Assembly: GCA_964017065.1 (NCBI GenBank)
Contig: OZ024783.1
Coordinates: forward strand, 381,501 to 445,500
Length of the DNA stretch: 64,000 bases
From: Haliclona indistincta
Taxonomy: Eukaryota; Porifera; Demospongiae; Haplosclerida; Chalinidae
Direction: 5' to 3'
This document shows positions 30,451 through 47,298 of this stretch, one piece after another. Positions within the stretch are counted from its first letter, which is position 1; each line of letters opens with the position of its first letter. The translations under genes were made by a program, and so were the position numbers. The notes below the pieces were generated by a model. That model did no database searches, was not told the DNA's origin, and saw only the letters and a program-made list of their open reading frames with translations.

Positions 30451-33400
30451 ATGGCCACAAGAATCAGAAGACGGTTGTCCTATGATGCTGGTGGTAGTCA
30501 GCCGGTCGTTGGAGAGTCGAATCAAGTACGTGTATGTACACTTTGTAGCCAGCAACATCCACTTTCAAGCCAAGTTCACACATGGCAAAACGAAAGAGCC
30601 CGTGAAGAGGCTCTAAATCTTGGTATTGTACCAAGCGACATAATATGCCGCGCATGTCATGATGATATCCGTAGGATTTCCGTTGATCCCAGTCACGTCC
30701 CTAGATGGGAGAAAAAAAGAGAAACGGTAAAATGCTGTGTACTTGGCTGTACAGACACATGCCACAGCAAACTACATGTGCTTGATGTCAACCAACACTT
30801 GGATAAGTTACACAAAGGTGACAAAGAAGTACAATTTGCTGAATCGCAAAACATACCTTTCCCAACTCCCCTTTGTAGCCGTCATTACCACTTTGTGTAC
30901 CAAGCAATCCAACCACAGCAAAGACAATGTGCTACATGTGAAGTGTACGTAACGCACGATACATCTAGGCATTGTCCAGATGCTGACAAAATCAAAAAGC
31001 ACCTGCATGAAAATGCTGGTTTTGAAGGAAACCTTGAAGCCACCGATAGAGTTTGCCTCACTTGCTACAGGTCACATTTGTTAATTTTAGAAGCTGACAG
31101 AAGAATTAGTTACGATTGTGATCTAAAATGTTTGATAGATACGATCAAAGTAACTGCCAGTGAAACAACAAACACTGCCCGGGAACTAGCTTTGTACAAA
31201 ACTATTGTCTATGTAGGAGAACAGCTTCTTAATGGAACAGCCATTCTACTGGTAGATGCATATGACTATTTGCAACAAGCATACAATGACAACAGACAGC
31301 AGGAGTCAGAACCAAAACTCACAGTGTCATCTCTTTGGTTACTAGGCAATCTAACAAACAATTTGCAGCATCATCTAGAGTATTCCTGTGCATCACGCAA
31401 GCACGGTGTCCTTATATCGTTCTAATGCCAACCTAGCTTCTCTGTTGCACAAGGCATTATACCAGTTTCGACAGCACAAAAAGAAACAACCTACAAATGT
31501 AGAAATGCTTGACGCTCTAAACAGTAAAATTCTAGACCAGTGTCAACAATTTTTGAGCAAACATCAGGCTTTTTGTGAAGACTACAGCACCATAGATATT
31601 GACAAAGTAATTGATGATATAAATCCCGAGATATGGAAAGCTGTATCCTTGTTGAAAATGTCAGCAACTGAAAAAAGGGGTGTCAAGCAAGTACCAAAAG
31701 AGCAACACAAAAAGCGACTGAGAAGGTTTTTCCTATTGTGCATGATAATGTACTGTGTTAACGACCAGTGCTCAATGCCTATGCACACTATGCTAACAGA
31801 TCTCGTTGAAAGTCAAGGAGGCAGCAAATTTTTGATTCAGATTCTAAACAAGCTCGGCATATGCTCATCTCATGATACTCTCAATAGACATATTCAGAGC
31901 AAGGTTTCACCAGCTAACAAAAAACATCTATGCCAAAGCTTTTTCAACTCGAGCTCTTTTACTGTTGTCTCTGTTGACAACATAGACTTTCTTCACAGTT
32001 TCGCTCAAGTGTATAAGGGCAGTACCAATAGTAGCTGGCATGGTACAACAATTCAGTTGGTGCAACCAAATCCAGCATTAGAGCCAGTACAACAGAGTCA
32101 ACCTCTACAAGTATCAACAGTACAGAGTCAACCTCTACAAGTATCGGCAGTACAGAGTCAACCTCTACAAGTATCGGCAGTACAGAGTCAACCTCTACAA
32201 GTATCAACAGTACAGAGTCAACCTCTACAAGTATCGGCAGTACAGAGTCAACCTCTACAAGTATCGGCAGTACAGAGTCAACCTCTACAAGTATCAACAG
32301 TACAGAGTCAACCTCTACAAGTATCGGCAGTACAGAGTCAACCTCTACAAGTATCGGCGGTACAGAGTCAACCTCTACAAGTATCAACAGTACAGAGTCA
32401 ACCTCTACAAGTATCGGCAGTACAGAGTCAACCTCTACAAGTATCGGTAGTACAACACAATCAGACACTCAGTCAGCCTGTGCAGCTAAATCAGCCTGGA
32501 TTACTTAGTTCGACATCATCAAGGAAACGAACTGAGCGAAGTTCACCAATTCAATCACCGCTTAAACTCACTCAATCGCCATTAGCAAAAGCACGTCCGC
32601 GACCTCGTTCTGGAACTGAGCACGTAGTTGAGCTAGACCAAAGACCTACACGTACATCAAAATTTGATAGTGTCAAACACTCAGAGCATGTCAAAGACCC
32701 GCAATGTGTATCTATTACTGATTTTATAACCAGTGCGATAGAAGGGGAATCAATGAAAGATCTGCACGAGGACATATTCACCTATTATTGTTAAAAGGCT
32801 GGCTATTGCGCAAAGTCCATCTGAACACTCATTTGTCAACATACAAGACTATTTCACCAAAGGTAGAGTAACACACACTAAAAAATCTGAAGTGGCTTAT
32901 TTTGAAGTCATGAATGCTGTAGCAGACAGCAAAGACAGTTAAGACACGTTGATTGAAGTGCTTCATAGTTTGTTTGACAAGTTTATCAGAGGTTGCACAA
33001 GAGAGTTCTTGGTTGTGGAAGGCGACCAAAAACTGTTTGAAGTGTTACAAGACTTGAAATTCGAATATGGTAAGGAATTAGAATGGGTTATCCCATTTCC
33101 TGGTGACTGGCACATGCTTAAAAACTATCAAGTGGCCATCATCAAGCCATACTTCGATGCTGGACTAAAAGACCTGGCCAAGGCAGCAGGCTACCCAGTA
33201 TCATCAATTGAAGTTTGTGGGCAGTTCAAAAGAACTCATGAATTTTTGCTGGAAGCATGGGAGGCAATATACAGGGTCATGGTGTCTATGTTTTTTCAGA
33301 AAAGGCAAGGTGAGTCACCGACAGCTAGTAACCCTCTTGTTACTATATCGCAACAGATAATAGCAAATTCTGAAAGCTGTACACCCAGAGAGTGTATAGC

Positions 33401-34740
33401 AATTGAATCACAGCACTTTCATGACTTCAAATTGTTCATTCAGGAGATAGCTCGTACCGACAGTACATGGAGATTCTGGGCACAGTTCGTGTTCTAGGAT
33501 CTCAATGCTTACATTGGTTTGTTTCTTTCAATACGAAGTGGGGACTGGCATCTTCGAACAGCTTGCATAAAGCAGATGGCAGCTGTATTTTGCGCATATG
33601 ACCATCCTAACTATCGGAAACTAATCTCCAGACATCTAGCTGACATAGTTACCATGCCAAACTCTGTGTTGGAAATGTTTCAGCAAGGTGCTTTTGTGGT
33701 TTCTATCACTGGCAGAGAATGGCATTCAGTAGGCATCGATGAAGCCCATGAAATGCTCATTAACAAGGCATGTAAAATGTCCATTATTCGACCAACATCC
33801 GACTACATCAACAGAATTGTCAGCTATCTCCCATATAGAAACAAAGCCATAGAAAATCTTACCAGCTATGTTTTTTCCTGTAGACAAAGAACATGAACAA
33901 CCAATAATATCAGTACTATCTAAAAAACCAGAAGACGTGAAACATGAGCTCAATATTACTTGCCAAATGAAGGCAGTTCAAGACAGTGACATGCTACAAT
34001 ACGTATATCTACTGACAGGGGATTAATCAATCCATTCACAAAGAAAGTTGCTACGGCGCAGCAATCATGTGATTTACTTAGTTTTCGTACTGTTGGTCAA
34101 AAAGAGTTTCTGAAACATGTAGAGTTTCGTGTCCTGAAAAAACCAAGTACAGTAGCAACAACAATGAGGAAGCGCAGACTACAGACTTTTTCTTCCAAAA
34201 AAGTGAACAGACAACGTTACTCACAACTTGAAAAGGACAGGAACTTAATCTTGGCTTGCATGCGCAAGAAGATCAAGTGGTCAATCAAGACTAGTACACC
34301 AATAGCAAAAAATGGTGATCAACTTATACCACTTCCATTAGCTATATCAGATCACAATGGTTACCCCAGAAAGGGGCAGAAGAGTCAGATGACCAAAACA
34401 CTAGCCAACAGGTATCAGAAACATTCTATCCTACTTAATAACTACCCGGCTGGATGGCAGCAAGAATGCTGCATAATAGAAGGAATGTTCTTAATTAATA
34501 CGTCCCCAATTATTGGACGTCACAAAACGTATGGAGACTATGCACAATTTCTGATAACCAGGTTTATAACTCCAATTTTGTTAAAAGAGGGTTGTACTGA
34601 AGTACATCTACTGTTCGACAATGTAGGGCAACTAAAAAACACTCCGGCCAAAGTTTTTTGAGCAACAAAGGAGAGATGAGTTGGCAACACTTGCCACTGG
34701 ACACAGTTGTGGAGCTATAAATAAATCAACAGTTTGACAT
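30451..34740 (+). pseudogene. DUF6589-type gene with several frameshifts and stops
   Basis: One protein can be followed through shifting frames. It has an N-terminal Cys-rich region (VCTLCSQQHP, ICRACHDD, CCVLGCTDTC, CATCEVY, CLTCYRSH), a helical middle, a 10-residue repeat block, and a DUF6589-like C-terminal half (FLVVEGDQKLFEV, PFPGDWHMLKNYQ, RSGDWHLRTACIKQM, GREWHSVGIDE, HLLFDNVGQ). Lesions are a frameshift near 31408, another near 32785, TAA near 32943, TAG at 33496-33498, frame changes near 33870 and 34015, and an extra T in a run near 34655. The family occurs in cnidarians, sponges and fungi, and its role is not established. At least six lesions make this copy non-functional, yet the sequence is otherwise well kept, so decay is recent. 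Its 3' end overlaps the last codons of gene A on the other strand. Confidence 0.8.
32090..32452 (+). repeat. 30-bp minisatellite inside the DUF6589-type gene
   Basis: Twelve units of AGTCAACCTCTACAAGTATC plus 10 bp encode QSQPLQVSAV or QSQPLQVSTV. T-A-A variants recur every three units, giving a 90-bp higher-order period, so the array grew by duplication of triplets of units. Confidence 0.93.
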
Positions 34741-37700
34741 TAGACAATGCTGTTCTGAGAGTGAGTTTAGTACACTCTCCTCCCTGACCCATCAACCATG
34801 CTTTCAGCATCTCTCTAAGACAGATTTGCACTCCTCTCTGATCAGTCTCAATTGCATCTAAAGTAAAGCAGCTTATGCCGAGCTGTAGTCCAAGATTATA
34901 CCACTGACGAGCAGTATCATTGAGTACTACCATCAGTACAGCAAGATGAGTGACAGCATCTATTATAGTGATACAGTGAGATAACAAGATGAGTTACTAG
35001 TGACTCACCTAGTGTACCATCATCAGGTATATTGGACAGGTCTACACTGGGTACTGGTGGATCAGAGTGAGTACTGGGAGGAGTCTGACTAACAACTGAA
35101 TTAGGTGCAAAATGGATGCAAAATTAATTATACATCAATTTGCACACCTTTATAAACATATCCAACTTTCTTGACAGTATCTGAGTCTAGTTCAGCCACT
35201 TCCTGTATCAATAGATCATACAATCAGTGACACATCACTATATCATGTGTAGAGTGATCTACTCACCAGAGGATTTCTACCTGTGAATATACTTATACTG
35301 TCCAGATGTACTCTCAAGCTCAAGTGGCTCTGTGATGCCAGCTGCGGCAGCTGACAGCATTCCCTCACCTCATTGAGAAGGGTAGAGGAGACTGGCTGGT
35401 CACTCTCCATCAGCTCACACACAGAGGAGGAGCTCAAGAGATGATATGGCTCAAAGAAAAGAGCAGTTTCAGTTGAGAGCTGATTGCTGTCATCCTTACA
35501 GCTGAGAATGACTGGTTTATGAAGAAGAACAGACTTTGCTACATCCTTGATAGCAAACAGGTCTGACACAGGAAGATGTTCTAATGGCCATTGTTGAAGT
35601 AGAGAGGGAGAGATTTGACACTCAAATGTGTCAAGATTAGGAGCCAGTTCCTTCTGTAGCTCTAGAACCAGTCTGATCACAGCACTGCGATGCTTGCTGT
35701 ACTCCACTGGTCTGGTGATGTCCTTGTTGTGGTACATGGTCACTACCACCCAACGATTTTGCTGGATAACCTCCACTACTGTCCTGATACCATCCTCATT
35801 GTTCCATGATATTCCATTTATCCACACAGTACACTTTCTCTCTAGTCCATGGAGAGAATGAGTTGTTGACAAGTTTTCACAAAGCGACGGAAATTTGTTT
35901 GATAAACGATAAATAAGAGTACAAAGAAATCGAGCTGTGAAATACTGGTACTTGTGATCCTTACAGCCTAGACACCATCCTGATACCAACTGTTGGGTTG
36001 ATAATTTCTGAATTTCTATAACGAAAGATTCCGGTCGTACGGCATTTGACAAAGCAGGAAAGAAAAGTAGTTGATCTGTTTCATCTTCATTGAAAGAAGC
36101 AGCTTGAAGATTAGTTTCAATGCCAGGCAAGTTGACAGGAAGACAGAACTCAAGACTGACTAATAGTTCCACCAGCATCTCAGGATCATACATGGGGAAG
36201 AGCTGTCGTAATGAAGAGACACGAATCACACCAGTATTGCTGGCTATGTGACAGTGCTCCTTGAAATGCTCTGGAGCAAATAGCACTCCATTAACATCTT
36301 TTAGAATGATCTCAGTCTTTACTAATATCCAGCTCTTCTCTAAACATTGCTTGTTCCTGAAATACATAACAGCACCTTTACTGCTCAATGACTCCAATAG
36401 CTCATCAAGGAGTGGTACCTCTAAAGGAATGGGTGAGTCCTCAGCAGAAAGAGAAGATATGACGTCTTGTAGCCGGCAGGCAATCTTGTCTTGAAGAAAT
36501 GCATATAGTAAGTGGCAGTACATACTTACTGATGGAGCTCGAGACAATATGGAGTGATGGCATTCTGATACTAGAGATAGTAAAAGTTTGGAAGATTCAC
36601 TGTTACTATAGCGACAATCCATACTAACAAATCCAGCATACTCTACGGTCTTCACTCTCTTTTTAACAAGTCCAATCACTTGTACTTCTAAGTGCTTTTG
36701 TTGTGCCTTACTAATCTTGTCGGCATGGCTACCAATTAATATCAGAAAAGATTTCTCGTTACTCTTACAAGTGCAATCTTCTATAAAATTGAGCCAGTAG
36801 TGAACAGCATGTGTTATCTCGTCATCAGTCTTGCTAAGGTCCACCACATTAATAAAAATGGCTGAGGAATTTTGTACCAAAATTGTTGACTGACTAAAAT
36901 AGTACTCAGAGTGTCCAGCTATATCAAACAAAATCATGTTTTCCACTTTCTTGTTATTAATTCGATGAGATATTATTCCAGCAGTAAGCTGCTCTACATC
37001 ACAGGGCCTCTTCCGAGACAGATCAATTAAAGTATCCTTCTTCTTAATGCATTGAGCAAGAGAGCTCTTACAAGCTCCACTGTTTCCAGTGAGAACAGCT
37101 TTTGTTAACAAATGAATTGGATGAGTTTTATGAGAATCAAGAAGTGGTTGAAATAGTTTCAACAGCTCAAATCTGCTATCACTCTGTTCAGCACAATTAA
37201 CGGACGAACGGCCATACTTGTCTACACTATATGGATCAACTCTTCCATCCTGTAATAACCACTGCACAATAGAAGTATGACCAAAGTAACTAGCATAGTG
37301 CAATGGAGTCATCCCATTGTTATCAAGAACTGCAGGATTACAATCTTGTTGATACTTGACTATGTCCATATGACCATTGGCACAAGCAGTGTGAAGTAGT
37401 GTTCGACCTTCATACCCTGGAGATTTCGGATTACACTTCAATTCAGTAATGATATATTTTACAATATTCAAGTGACCACCAAGACAAGCATTGTGTATTG
37501 CCATATCACCATCATTGTCTGGTACTGCTGGATCACAATCTTGTTCAGTGATAAGATACTTGATTATGTCCATATGACCCTTATTACAAGCATGGTGAAG
37601 TGGTGTTTGACCTTTGTATCCTGAAGATTCTGGATTACCCTGCATTTCTGTAATGAGATACTTTACAACATTCAATTGACCACCAAGACAAGCAATGTGT

Positions 37701-38191
37701 ATTGGCATGTCACCCTTATTGTCTGGTACTGCTGGATCACAATCTTTTTCTGTGATAAGATACTTGATTATGTCCATATGACCCTTGCTATAGGCACAAT
37801 GCAGTGGTGTCCTGCCATATTCCCCTCTAGTGTTTGGGTCACAGTTTTGTTCAGTAATGAGGTACTTGACTACTGGTAAGCTACCTCCTAAAGCAGCATA
37901 GTGTAATGGAGCAAGTTCTTTATTATCGCGACATTCACTGTCATTTTCATACATGCTCATAAGATTGGTTACAATATCCATCCAGCCGTGTAGAGCAGCC
38001 AAGTGGAGTAAAGAGACATTCTCACATAGTTTAGTGGAAGCATCACTAAGAGTAAAAGTGTAAGATGTTCGTACAGCAGCAGGTTGGTGTAGGCTAGGAA
38101 GAAGCTGTGTTGCCTTATCATGGTCTGCTAGTATGAAGGATCTAATACACTCTGACTCAGTGTCTTCCAGTGTAGCAGTACCAGCTGCCAT
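34715..38191 (-). CDS. Ank-Roc-COR-Death protein, copy A
   Basis: Four exons: 38191-35267, 35202-35148, 35095-35009 and 34959-34715, phases agreeing, about 1103 residues. ATG at 38191 (MAAGTATLEDTESECIRSF) aligns with the start of copy B; an in-frame ATG lies 33 bp upstream. Order: about eight ankyrin repeats (GRTPLHCAYSKGHMDIIKYL type, about 55-330), a Roc GTPase (about 365-530) with P-loop GNSGACKSS, switch LFDIAGHSEYY and SHAD base-binding motif, a COR domain (LLDELLESLSSKGAVMYF onward, about 550-700), a linker, and a Death domain (ARQWYNLGLQLGI ... MLKAWLMGQGGE). The P-loop has Cys (codon 37070-37072) where kin have Gly before Lys. Such Roco proteins (compare DAPK1, LRRK) act in cell-death or stress signalling. 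The last codons differ from B and C because the DUF6589 relic abuts them. Confidence 0.88.
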
Positions 38192-38234
38192 AGTATCAGA
38201 TGATGACCTGACCAGTGATACCATCTGCAACAAT

Positions 38235-38870
38235 TATACACAATCAGCTAGTGAGCTCAATACATATCTTTATGGGTATACTGCTATAGTACTACTATGA
38301 TCAGATGACTATATTATCTACTATCACATGACTATGGACTTACTTCATGTACTATCTTTGCATACTTGAGATACACGTCGGACTAGAGATCATGTCACAA
38401 CACGTACCAGTGCTTAACAGTCTCTGTTAGCTTCTTAGCAGTATCTGGTGTAGCTAGCTCTACTGTGCTGGTATGTAGTATATTCACTATACTGTACAAT
38501 AGTATCCATCCTCTATAAGGACAACAATGAATCATATATCCAGCCACGCCCAGCTGAGGTCAGCAACATGTAAAACATATTCATTATTGTATCCAGTACG
38601 TATGACATTACTGCACTGACGAGGGAAATGTTAAATGCAATGTCTGATAGTGGTAGTCATTCACTTGAGACAATAAAGTGATTGATAATGACATGAATGA
38701 GAAAATTTGTGAAGTGCATGAGTGAAAAAATTCAAAATCAGTTCATAATTTTGTGAATCAGGCTACATCAATAACAGATGATGCTGCTTAGTGGGTCTAA
38801 TAATGAAATGAAGTTTGTCGTGATATATTTCTAGTAACTGATCCTTATATGGAGTAGCTGTTGAGAACAA
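38235..38870. other. upstream region of copy A
   Basis: AT-rich, with no coding frame. Probably holds the 5' UTR or promoter of copy A, but no specific element could be recognised. Confidence 0.5.
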
Positions 38871-38872
38871 TG

Positions 38873-39144
38873 GAGAGAGAAGCTGACACTACATGTAGTG
38901 ATGGGTCCAGTTGAGAGAAGCTGACACTACATGTAGTGATGGGTCCAGTTGAGAGAAGCTGACACTACATGTAGTGCAGGGTCCAGTTGAGAGAAGCTGA
39001 CACTGCATGTAGTGATGGGTCCAGTTGAGAGAAGCTGACACTACATGTAGTGATGGGTCCAGTTGAGAGAAGCTGACACTACATGTAGTGATGGGTCCAG
39101 TTGAGAGAAGCTGACACTACATGTAGTGATGGGTCCAGTTGAGA
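38873..39144. repeat. 38-bp minisatellite, about seven copies
   Basis: The unit contains GAGAAGCTGACACTACATGT and AGTGATGGGTCCAGTT and repeats about every 38 bp with few changes. Each unit carries the palindrome ACTACATGTAGT. It lies between copies A and B. Confidence 0.93.
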
Positions 39145-39393
39145 CATGAGAGACAAAGGTGAGAGTACTGTAATAAAGAGATATGAGTAGACTCATTCAG
39201 TGATATTAGACTAGTCACTAGGAACACTTGTATCATGATATATGATCAGTATTGCTATATCTCTTTTAATACTAACATTGTAAGAACAGTGAAACACATA
39301 ACGAGTGATGCTGAGTGCTTGATTAAATTCATAAATATGGAGAAACAATGAATAATAATGAGCTACAAAATATGTATTTACACTCACTATGGT

Positions 39394-42300
39394 CTATTCA
39401 TCTATCCTGCAGTCAATGTTCAACAGTGCTGTTCTGAGAGTGTGTTTAGTACACTCTCCTCCCTGACCCTTCAACCATACAGCCAGCATCTCTCTCATAC
39501 ACTGTTTCACCTTTCTGTAATCCGCTTCAATTTTTTCAGAGCACCATGCTCTATTCTGAGGTGTAGTCCAAGATCAAGCCACTCACTAGCAATACAATTC
39601 AGAGGAGTCATCAAGTCAGGAAGATGAGAGATATCTGCAGCAGTGATACATTATAGAGTGATGATTGTATGAGTCACTGACTCACCTAGTGTACCATCAT
39701 CAGGTATATTGGACAGGTCTACACTGGGTACTGGTAGATCAGGAATAGAGATTGAATGAGAGCGATATGAATATAAAGATGATTGAGTAGAAGCTGAACG
39801 AGTTATCGAGAGAGGAGTGTCTGAAAAGAGAAAGAAATTTAGTGCATGACTTATTTTATGCATGAATGCAGCTGTAGGCACACACACCTGGAATTGAAGT
39901 TGTTTCATTAATGACTGTATCTGCATTTAGGCTAGATAATTCCTGCGCAACAACATCCAATTTAGAAGCTGTGAGTGTGTTATATGCTCACCAAAGGATT
40001 TCTGCCAGCAAAATAGGCTCAAACTGTCCAACTGTTTTCTTAAGCTCAAGTGACTCCGTGGTTCTTGTAGCTGAGGCTGCTGACAGCACTCACTCACCTC
40101 ATTGAGAAGGGGAGAGGTGACTGGTTGGTCGCTTTTGCTGCTGTCCATCAGCTCACACACAGAGGAGGGCTTCAAGAGATGATATGGCTCAAACAAGACA
40201 CAATCTTCTGTTGGTATATTATGGTTGACTGCATCATGGCTGAAAACAAACTGTTTATGCAAAAGTATGGATCTAGCCACATCGGTAATGGGGATAAAGA
40301 AAGAAATTTAACAGTGAAGTTTTGTAGGAGGTTGTCTCCATAGCCAAGGCACCATCCTGATACAATTTGCAGTTTAGATGAATACTGAATTTCTTTTGTA
40401 AAATCTTGCTGTCTCTCAGTAGTTTCGGAAAGCGCTGGAAAGAAGAGAAGTTGATCTGTTTCAAAATCATCAGAAGTGGCAGCATTATTCAAGCTGACAG
40501 GAATACAAAACTCAAGACTGAACAATAGTTCCACCAGCATCTCAGGATCATACTGAGGAAAGACTTCTTTTAAATCAGAGACTCGTACTATACCGGTATT
40601 GCTGGCTATTTTACGGTGCTCCTTGAAATCCTCTGGAGCAAACAGCACTCCATTAACATCTTTTAGAATGATCTCAGTCTTTACTAATATCCAGCTCTTC
40701 TCTAAACATTGCTTGTTCTTTAAATACATAACAGCACCTTTACTGGTCAATGACTCCAATAGCTCATCAAGGAGTGGTACCTCTAAAGGAATGGGTGAGC
40801 CCTTAGTAGCAAGTAGTGTCATAATATCTTTCAACTGACAGAGTATTGCGTCTTGCAGAAATGCATATAGTAAATGGCAGTACATACTTAGTGATGGAGC
40901 TCGAGACAATATGGAGTGATGACATTCTGATACTAGAGAAAACAAATGTTTGGAAGATTCACTACTGCCATGAAAATAGCGGCAATCCATACTAACAAAT
41001 CCAACATATTCTAAGTTCTTAACTCTTCTTTTTACAAGTTCAGTCACAACTGATTCCTTATGCTTTTGTTGTGCCTTACTAATCTTGTTGGCATGGCTAC
41101 CAACCATTATCAGGAATGATTTCTCAGTCTTACAAGTACAATCTTCTATAAAGTTGAGCCAGTAGTGAACAGCATGTGTTATCTCTTCATCACTCTTGCT
41201 AAGGTCCACTACATTAATGAAAATGGCTACAGACCTTTGCATGATTATGTCCATCAACGCAGATTGACTAAAATAATACTCGGCCTGCCCAGCCAAATCA
41301 AACAAGATCACATTTTCTATGTAATTATTATAGATTTTATGAGAAATTATTCCAGCAGTATGCTGTTCAACATCAATTGATCTTTTCCAAAACCTTGGCC
41401 ATTGCAATTTTCGAAACTTTGGCTCAATAACACCTTGAGCAAGAGAGCTCTTACCAGCTCCACTGTTTCCAGTGAGAACAGCTTTTGTTAATAAATGAAT
41501 TGGATGAGTTTTATGAGAATCAAGAAGTGGTTGAAATAGTTTCAACAGCTCAAAACTATTATCACTCTGTTCAGCACAATTAACAGGAGTACGACCAAAC
41601 TTGTCAGCACACGATGGATCAACTCTTCCATCCTGTAATAACCACTGCACAATAGAAGTATGACCAAAGTAACTAGCATAGTGCAATGGAGTCATGCCAT
41701 CATTATTTTTAACGGAAGGATCACAATCTTGTTCTGTGATCAGATATTTGATTATGTCCATTTGACCATTGTAACAAGCCTGGTGAAGAAGGGTTAGTCC
41801 TTCAAATCCTTGTGAATTTGGATTACACCTCACTTCAGTAATGAGATACTTTACAACATTAAAATGACCACCAAAAGAAGCAATGTGTATTGGCATGTCA
41901 CCATTGTCATCTGGTAATGCTGGGTCACAACCTTGTTCTGTGATTAGATACTTGATTACGTCCATATGACCATTGTAACATGCTTGATAAAGAGGTGTTC
42001 GACTTTTATACCCCAGAGAATTAGGGTTACATTTTACTTCTGTGATGAGATACTTTAAAACATTAATTTGACCACTGAAACAAGCAATGTGTATTGGCAT
42101 GTTACCATCATTGTCTGTTAATAATGGATCACATCTCTGTTCATTGATAAGATACTTGATTATGTCCATATGACCATTGTAACAAGCCTGGTGAAGTAAT
42201 GCTTGACCATTGCAACCCGGAGAATTAGAATCAAATTTTGTAGCAGTAACAAGATATTTGACTACATTCAAATGACCAACAAAACCTGCAATGTGTATTG

Positions 42301-42991
42301 GCATGTCACCATCATTGTCTGTTACTGCTGGATCACAATCTTATTCAGTGATTAAATACTTTAGTATGTCCATTTGACCATTATCAGAAGCATAATGAAG
42401 TGGTGATCGCCCATTGAACCCTGACGATTTTGGATCACATTGCCTTTCAGTGACGAGATACTGTATGACATTTAAGTTTCTATGGCCAAGACAAGCAATG
42501 TGTATTGGCATGTTTCCATCATTGTCTGGGAATGCTGGATCACAATCTTGTTCTATGATCAGATACTTGATTAGGTTCATATGACCCTTATTACAAGCAT
42601 AATGCAGTGGTGTCCTGCCATATTCCCCTCTGCTGTTTGGGTCACAGCGTTGTTGAGTGATGAGGTACTTGGCTACTGGTAAGCTACCACTATAAGCAGC
42701 ATAGTGTAATGGAGTTTGTTTTCTGTCATCGCAGTAGTCACAGTTACATTTATACATGTTCACAAGATTGGTTACAACATCCATCCAGCCGTGTAGAGCA
42801 GCCAAGTGGAGTAAAGAGACATTCCCATGTATTTTAGTGGAAGCATCACTAAGAGTAAAAGTGTAAGATGTTCGTACAGCAGCAGGTTGGTGTAGGCTAG
42901 GAAGAAGCTGTGTTGCCTTATCATGGTCTGCTAATTTGAAGGATCTAATACACTCTGACTCAGTGTCTGCACCAGCAGTAGTAGCTTCCAT
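39394..42991 (-). pseudogene. Ank-Roc-COR-Death, copy B (nonsense and deletion)
   Basis: Start ATG at 42991 (MEATTAGADTESECIRSF). The ankyrin region runs in one frame until TAA at 42341-42343, where copy C has CAA (Gln) in the same ITxQDCDP context. The frame then goes on through the remaining ankyrin repeats and a canonical Roc P-loop GNSGAGKSS (about 41450) with LFDLAGQAEYY. In the COR/post-COR part, about 375 bp present in A and C are missing at about 40296-40302, with a frame change. Downstream come the NPLV-type splice site and a Death-domain exon (39634-39394, stop at 39394-39396). Two independent lesions make a full-length product unlikely. An N-terminal ankyrin-only protein is the most that could be made. 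Confidence 0.85.
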
Positions 42992-43690
42992 CCTATCAGA
43001 TCAAAGCAGTGATACCACCCGCCTGTAGTACAGTAACACACATAGTGAGTTCAAGCTAACTTGATACAACATATTGCACTTGACCTGTTATATTTCCTTG
43101 TAGTCTAGAGTACAGTCTGAACAATTTTAAGCACAACTTACAATCCTGATGTGCTCTACCTGATGTGTAGTAGTCAGTGACAAGTCAGTCTTAGAACTAA
43201 ATTAGCTACTCTCAGCACTGCATGTGCATTGGGTAGCAATTGTTAGCTGCCAGGGTCCTATAGCTGTGCTGGCGCAGCTCACAGCATACAATACCTTCCA
43301 TCCTCTTTAAGGACATTGATATGACAGTATGGAGACTGACAACAATGGATCTGCAATACATGTTAATACCATTGTGTAGCAGTAGTACTTGATTCCCTAA
43401 ACTGGAGCATAGGTTGAAGCAGCATATCACCATAGAAACCATCACACCTAGCTACAGGTGTTGCTAGTAGTGGAACAAGTCCTTTACATTCTGTCAGTAA
43501 AACTAATTCAAAAACGAGCACATGCATGACGTATACTGAATGACAAAATCTGTTTTAATTGTGTATTTCTGAACATTGCACATTAATACAATACACATTC
43601 AACTCCATCATCAGTCAGAAAAAAATGGGTGTGTCACAGTGAGGAGCTGATAGGTGTGGTCACAGGAACTGGTGGGTGTAGTAAGAATGG
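42992..43690. other. intergenic between copy B and UPRT
   Basis: Both flanking genes are on the minus strand, so this holds the upstream region of copy B and the 3' flank of UPRT. No further gene was seen. Confidence 0.6.
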
Positions 43691-43694
43691 TGAA

Positions 43695-47298
<3,604 letters not shown>

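Noticed and set aside
31959..32468. Minus-strand frame of VLPILVEVDS repeats
   Set aside because: Antisense shadow of the 30-bp coding minisatellite in the DUF6589-type gene.
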